From Actinomycetota bacterium (GTDB lineage Bacteria; Actinomycetota; UBA4738; HRBIN12), in contig DASQWI010000004.1 of the NCBI GenBank assembly GCA_035640355.1, positions 62,001 to 126,000 on the forward strand: a DNA stretch of 64,000 nucleotides, in the 5' to 3' direction. The notes beneath the pieces were generated by a model. It saw only the letters and a program-made list of their open reading frames with translations. It had not been told where the DNA came from and did not search any database. Below are positions 60,201 to 64,000 of the stretch, piece after piece. The position numbers and the translations under genes were made by a program. How positions within the stretch are numbered: the stretch's first letter is position 1; each line of letters opens with the position of its first letter.

Positions 60201-60745
60201 CGACCCGTCCGATAGCGCAGGTACACGGTGCCGTTCGAGAACCGTCTCTCGTCTTCGAGCGTGAGTTCGACCGACGATCCTGCGGGGAATGCGCTGGTCC
60301 CTCCGCCCACGACGACGGGGGACAAGAACAGGTTCCACTCGTCCACCAGCCCCGCGGCGATCGCCCGCGCCGCCAGCGTTGGTCCACCGATCGAGAGGTC
60401 CCGGTCCGACGACGCCTTCATCCCCGCGACTGCGTCGGGGTCGAACGTTCGCTCGAGCCGCGTCCTTGCCGTCGTGACCGATTCGAGCGTCGAGGAGTAC
60501 ACGATCTTGTCCGTCGAACGCCAGATGTCGGCGAAATCGGCGATGGCCGGGTGGTCGTCTTGGATCGTGTCCCACACGGCGAGCACCTCGTAGGTCCTCC
60601 GGCCCAGCAGGTACGTCCCGACCGAGCGGTCGATGTCGTTCACGAACGCGTGGACCTCGTCGTCGGGCTCGGCCCAGTCGAAGTTGCCGTTCGCGTCGGC
60701 GATGTACCCATCGAGTGAGGCGAGCGACGTGTAGGTCAGCTTTGC
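60197..60745 (-). CDS. Dihydrofolate reductase family protein (RibD C-terminal type)
   Basis: 182 residues from GTG. TYTSLASLDGYIADANGNFDW, YLLGRRTYEVL and DLSIGGPTLAARAIAAGLVDEW are standard for the RibD_C/YwjB-like NADPH reductases. Substrate unknown. Confidence 0.88.
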   Translation of the reverse strand, partial: AKLTYTSLASLDGYIADANGNFDWAEPDDEVHAFVNDIDRSVGTYLLGRRTYEVLAVWDTIQDDHPAIADFADIWRSTDKIVYSSTLESVTTARTRLERTFDPDAVAGMKASSDRDLSIGGPTLAARAIAAGLVDEWNLFLSPVVVGGGTSAFPAGSSVELTLEDERRFSNGTVYLRYRTGR

Positions 60746-60777
60746 CACGGCCCCCGAACCGTATACGAGCCGCAGTA

Positions 60778-61491
60778 TCAGTCTCTGGCGAGGGTGGTCT
60801 CTCGTTCGCGGAGCCGCTCGAGACCGTCGAGGATCAGGTCGAGCGCGAACTCGAATTCGAACTGGTCGTCGCAGCCGCCGCCGACGATCGACTCCTCCTC
60901 GTGCTCGATCTCCCCGCCCGAGACCGCGCCCACCAGCGTGGCAATGTTCGGGTAGGCCTCGGCCATCTGCGTCCACATCGCGAGCGCCTCGTCCTCGGGC
61001 ACGCTCGCCGTGTCGTCGAACAGTTCCTGAGAGAACCCGAGGATCCGACTCCCCATCACGTGCATCGCGTGATGCATGAGGTCCACCGAGAAGCCGCCTC
61101 TCAGGAAGATGCCCATCATCGAGTCGATGTAGCCGATGACCGTTGGGGTCGGCTCGGCGCGTGACTCGATGACCTGCGATGCCCATGGGTGGCGCAGAAG
61201 CGCGCGGCGGGCCGAGAGGATGCGCTCGCGCATCGTGGTCTTCCAGTCGTCGCCCGCAATCGGCGGCTCGATCTCGTCGATCACGGCGTCGACGAGCCCG
61301 TCCAGCAACTCCTCTTTGTTCGCCACGTGCTTGTAGAGCGCCATGGGGACGACGCCAAGCTCCTGGGCGATCCTTCGCATGCTGAGCGAATCCACGCCGC
61401 TCTCATCCGCCAGGGCGACGGCGGTGCCCAGGATCCGCTCCCGGCTCAGTGGCTCGCGAGTGGGCGAGCGCTCCCTGATCTTCGTGGCCAT
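60778..61491 (-). CDS. TetR family regulator (TetR_C-type)
   Basis: 237 residues. HTH ILGTAVALADESGVDSLSMRRIAQELGVVPMALYKHV with the tetracycline-repressor-type C-terminal domain. Divergent from the MDR gene at 61659; the 15-bp palindromes between them are its probable operators, one overlapping its own TACACT promoter element. Confidence 0.9.
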   Translation of the reverse strand: MATKIRERSPTREPLSRERILGTAVALADESGVDSLSMRRIAQELGVVPMALYKHVANKEELLDGLVDAVIDEIEPPIAGDDWKTTMRERILSARRALLRHPWASQVIESRAEPTPTVIGYIDSMMGIFLRGGFSVDLMHHAMHVMGSRILGFSQELFDDTASVPEDEALAMWTQMAEAYPNIATLVGAVSGGEIEHEEESIVGGGCDDQFEFEFALDLILDGLERLRERETTLARD

Positions 61492-61540
61492 CCGGTGCCC
61501 CCTCCGAGCGACTCGGCGATTCCGCCCGGCCCCTCTGGGC

Positions 61541-61596
61541 TTGACAGAGTGTACGCCGTACACCTAGGGTAATGCCAGCCGGTGTACGCCGTACAC
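61541..61596. promoter_or_regulatory. Promoter with twin TetR operators
   Basis: TTGACA (61541-61546) and TAGGGT (61565-61570) frame the palindrome GTGTAC-GCC-GTACAC (61549-61563). An identical copy lies at 61582-61596, 33 bp centre to centre, downstream of the start point. Both would be bound on the same face of the helix. Confidence 0.8.
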
Positions 61597-61658
61597 CACC
61601 GAGGCCGGGAGAGCCCGGCGGTGGGGTGTTAGTTGGAGCCGAACGAAGGAGAGAGGCG

Positions 61659-62630
61659 ATGAAGGGGATCGTTCAGGACGAGTATGGCTCGGCTGACGTT
61701 CTCGAGTTCCGCGACATACCGGTTCCCATTGTCGGCGAGAACGACGTCCTCATCCGGGTCCACGCCGCAGGCTGTGGCCCGGACGTGTGGCACATCATGG
61801 AAGGGAAGCCGTACTTCGCGCGACTCACTCTCGGTCTCCGTCGACCGAAGCTGCGCGTTCGCGGTTGGGATGTGGCGGGTGTCGTCGAGGCGGTCGGGTC
61901 CGTTCGCGGGTTCGAGCCGGGCGACGAGGTGATGGGCACCGCGGTTTCGGGCTCGTTCGCCGAGTACGCGCTCGCCCGCCCGGACAAGCTGTTCCGGAAA
62001 CCCGCGAGCCTCTCGTTCGAAGAGGCGGCCGCACTGCCGGTCTCGGGGATGACGGCGCTGCAGGCGTTGCGCGATATCGCGTCGGTCAAGCCGGGGCAAT
62101 CGGTGCTCGTCATCGGCGCCGCCGGTGGCGTCGGCACGTTCACGGTGCAGATCGCCAAGGCGTACGGCGCGGTGGTCACAGGAGTGGCGAGCACATCGAA
62201 GCTGGATCTCGTCCGTTCGATCGGCGCCGACGACGTCATCGATTACACGCGCGAGGACTTCACGAACGGCAAGCGGCGGTGGGACGTGATCGTCGACACG
62301 GCAGGTCGTCGGCCACTGCGGGAGGTGCGCCGCGCGGTTGGGCGTCGTGGGACGCTCGTGATCGTCGGCGGGGATGGCGGCGGTCCGGTCACGGGTGGGT
62401 TCTTCAAGGGGATCCTCCGCGCTCCGCTGCTGTCGCCGTTCGTCGGCCAGAAGATGCGTGGGTTCGTGTCGAAGGAGCGCGCCTCGGATCTCGAGGCGCT
62501 CAGCGAGCTGGTGGACGCGGGAAAGGTTCGACCGGTGATCGACCGGACGTACTCGTTGGTGGAAGCGCCGGACGCGGTCCGATACCTCGCGGAAGGCCAC
62601 CCTCGCGGGAAGATCGTGGTCACCGTATAG
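61659..62630 (+). CDS. NAD(P)-dependent MDR oxidoreductase, TetR-controlled
   Basis: 323 residues. VIGAAGGVGTFTVQIAKAYGA and RSIGADDVIDYTRE; zinc ligands are absent. Strongly similar to the gene at 55968-56933. ATG 61659 has GAAGGAGAGAGG upstream. Expected to be induced by a small molecule that releases the adjacent TetR protein. Confidence 0.92.
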   Translation: MKGIVQDEYGSADVLEFRDIPVPIVGENDVLIRVHAAGCGPDVWHIMEGKPYFARLTLGLRRPKLRVRGWDVAGVVEAVGSVRGFEPGDEVMGTAVSGSFAEYALARPDKLFRKPASLSFEEAAALPVSGMTALQALRDIASVKPGQSVLVIGAAGGVGTFTVQIAKAYGAVVTGVASTSKLDLVRSIGADDVIDYTREDFTNGKRRWDVIVDTAGRRPLREVRRAVGRRGTLVIVGGDGGGPVTGGFFKGILRAPLLSPFVGQKMRGFVSKERASDLEALSELVDAGKVRPVIDRTYSLVEAPDAVRYLAEGHPRGKIVVTV

Positions 62631-62704
62631 CGCGCTCTTGGCTTGGTCCCGGCATTACTCCATTCGCGACGCAGCCTCGTCGGTGCGTCGAATGACCGAG
62701 CCGG

Positions 62705-63280
62705 TCACCCCAGGCCGTCGAGGAACGCGAGCACGCGCTCCTTGAGCAACGTCGCCGCGCTGTCGTCGTAATCGGGCGTGCTGTTGTCGATGAACAGGTG
62801 TCGATCACCCGGATACAGGAAGAGGTCGGCGTCGGCGGTCGAGTCTGCGAGCTGGCGCGCCGCGTCGAGATCGCCTTCGAGGACCCACTCATCCTGCTCC
62901 ATCATGTGAACCTGCGCTGGGACGCCGCTCGGCCATTCGGTTCCGAACTCCGACGGCGGGAAACACCCGCTGATGAAGATGGCGCCGCGCGCCCCGTCCC
63001 GATTTTGAGCCAGCTCCTGTGCGGCCATCACGCCGAGCGAGATGCCGGCGTAGACGATCTCCTTCGGCAGGCTCTCGGCGACGACGCTTCCACGCTCGCC
63101 GATCGTGTCGAATCCCACCTGCTTCGCGTAGGCGATTCCCGTGGCGAGCTCGGTCATGGTGTTGCCGTCGTACAGGTCGGGCGTCTCAACCGTGTGTCCA
63201 GCGGCGCGCAGATCATCGGCGAACGCGATGACGCCGGGCGTCAGCCCTTGCGCATGATGGAAGAGGAGGACCTCGGCCAT
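62705..63280 (-). CDS. Dienelactone hydrolase family protein
   Basis: 191 residues. LLFHHAQGLTPGVIAFADDLRAAG and PDLYDG are family features. The nucleophile elbow reads YAGISLGVMAA, with Ser where classical dienelactone hydrolase has Cys. Asp/His are in LYPGDRHLFIDN. Substrate unknown. Confidence 0.85.
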   Translation of the reverse strand: MAEVLLFHHAQGLTPGVIAFADDLRAAGHTVETPDLYDGNTMTELATGIAYAKQVGFDTIGERGSVVAESLPKEIVYAGISLGVMAAQELAQNRDGARGAIFISGCFPPSEFGTEWPSGVPAQVHMMEQDEWVLEGDLDAARQLADSTADADLFLYPGDRHLFIDNSTPDYDDSAATLLKERVLAFLDGLG

Positions 63281-63305
63281 ATCGACGGGCAGCCTACACG
63301 TCGCG

Positions 63306-64000
63306 TCAGGTCTGCCAGCCGACGACGATCCGGCCCGCCGCGCCGGGCAGCGGCAAGGACTCCGCCTCCTCCACGACGGCGTCCCGCTGCGCGCGCGAGA
63401 GGCGACGCCAGGTCTCGACATCGACCTTCTCGTTCGCGCGTCGCCACGTCCCGGCGATCTCGCCCTCGACGAGGAGTGCGCCCGGCCAGACGCGTGGGGT
63501 CCAGAGTCGGCGACGACGCGTCGCGTTCGGTACGAGGAGCTCGCGGTCGGTTCCTTGGAGCAGGTAGAAGGCGTCGCCGCTCGGGAGGAGCCGAGCGGGC
63601 GCGGGCGGCCCGGATATTGTGCGAAACGTCGGTTCGTCGCGGGTGAGGATCCACGAGTCGCCGATCGGGGTTCGCACCGGAGTACGTGACGCGTCGAGCG
63701 CATCGAACGCGTCCGTGCCTTGCCGGGGGCCGATCCCCGCCCACTCCGCGAACGCCTCCGGCGTCGTCGGACCGTAGACGTGCAGGTACCGGCGGGCGAG
63801 CTCCAGGCGTGCGGCGCGTGCGTCGATGTCGGGCGACGGCGTTGTCCATATGACGGGCTGCCGTGCGCCTTCCCACCGCATCACCACCGACCCAGTCGTT
63901 GCCGCGTACCTCAGGCGGTTTGGAGGTTCGCCGAGCGCGCGCCCGGCTTCGCCGTAGGTCATCCGCACGCCGCCGTCGAGGAGCACGCGTAGTCGAGCGG
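63306..64000 (-). CDS. Winged-helix DNA-binding protein (HTH_42/AlkX family), partial
   Basis: The 231 C-terminal codons are in the window and the frame stays open to the right edge, so the N-terminus is missing. RRYLHVYGPTTPEAFAEWAGI, LLPSGDAFYLLQG and RRRRLWTPRVWPGALLVEGEIAGTWRR are typical of the winged-helix family that includes DNA repair proteins such as AlkX/YcaQ. Function of this member is unknown. Confidence 0.82.
   Translation of the reverse strand, partial: ARLRVLLDGGVRMTYGEAGRALGEPPNRLRYAATTGSVVMRWEGARQPVIWTTPSPDIDARAARLELARRYLHVYGPTTPEAFAEWAGIGPRQGTDAFDALDASRTPVRTPIGDSWILTRDEPTFRTISGPPAPARLLPSGDAFYLLQGTDRELLVPNATRRRRLWTPRVWPGALLVEGEIAGTWRRANEKVDVETWRRLSRAQRDAVVEEAESLPLPGAAGRIVVGWQT

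Noticed and set aside
1..64000. CRISPR array, IS element or prophage
   Set aside because: No regularly spaced repeats, transposase or structural phage genes were recognised.

Overview
The window is chromosomal DNA from a high-GC bacterium, roughly two-thirds G+C by eye, with dense genes, many GTG starts and frequent 4-nt ATGA/GTGA overlaps. Gene content (mycothiol-synthase-like double GNAT, actinobacterial LigC-type ATP ligase, DUF222/HNH remnant with a LexA-type box, ECF sigma with DUF4349 protein, dnaX-recR next to a large SRP RNA) points to an actinobacterium, probably a deep, poorly cultured lineage. No rRNA, phage, transposase or CRISPR array is seen. Two tRNA-Ser genes (CGA and GGA anticodons) and one large-type SRP RNA are present. 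Many genes have a TANNNT hexamer only 6-10 nt before the start codon, which suggests widespread leaderless transcripts.

Layout. 1-2.9 kb: SDR (cut by the left edge), MFS exporter and aldo/keto reductase. 3.0-6.0 kb: a YezD/DUF2292 small gene, then a sulfonate/nitrate-type ABC importer (lipoprotein, ATPase, permease) behind a promoter and a strong intrinsic terminator, i.e. an apparent attenuator. 6-10.4 kb: nicotinate phosphoribosyltransferase, agmatinase-like protein, small zincin, tadA, DUF429 protein and a stand-alone cyclic-nucleotide-binding protein. 10.5-12.5 kb: tRNA-Ser and a lower-GC orphan gene with a TIR/deoxyribosyltransferase-like core, flanked by the two cyclic-nucleotide-binding paralogs. 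12.6-17.2 kb: stress protein, GT-C transferase, tRNA-Ser, GNATs and a HAD phosphatase. 17.2-20.1 kb: SRP RNA, dnaX, recR. 20.2-23.0 kb: larE, larC and larB for the nickel-pincer nucleotide cofactor. 23-31.5 kb: ECF sigma/DUF4349 pair, S9 peptidase, LtrA, aspartokinase and aspartate-semialdehyde dehydrogenase, HIT protein. 31.6-38.1 kb: methyltransferase and ABC-2 exporter facing a TetR gene, MazG, MFS, zinc metallopeptidase, lipocalin-like protein.

38.1-44.8 kb is the most interesting block: a five-gene cluster of acyl reductase-HAD fusion, zinc alcohol dehydrogenase, divergent LarA (lactate racemase family) homolog, PlsC-type acyltransferase and TetR regulator. The LarA homolog keeps the cofactor lysine and a nickel-ligand histidine but lacks the lactate-binding arginine. 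With larBCE about 19 kb away, this suggests a nickel-pincer enzyme acting on a new substrate in lipid metabolism.

45.4-53.7 kb: a two-component system divergent from a seven-gene chain (two glycosyltransferases, methyltransferase, cytochrome b-molybdopterin oxidoreductase fusion with an internal twin-arginine motif, small membrane protein, GT-C-like membrane protein, sugar epimerase). Three repeats with 22-bp phasing lie between the two units. 53.9-64 kb: accessory metabolic genes, including three MDR oxidoreductases, DinB, SRPBCC, a truncated SOS-linked HNH gene, an ATP-dependent DNA ligase and a TetR gene with twin operators; the last gene is cut by the right edge.
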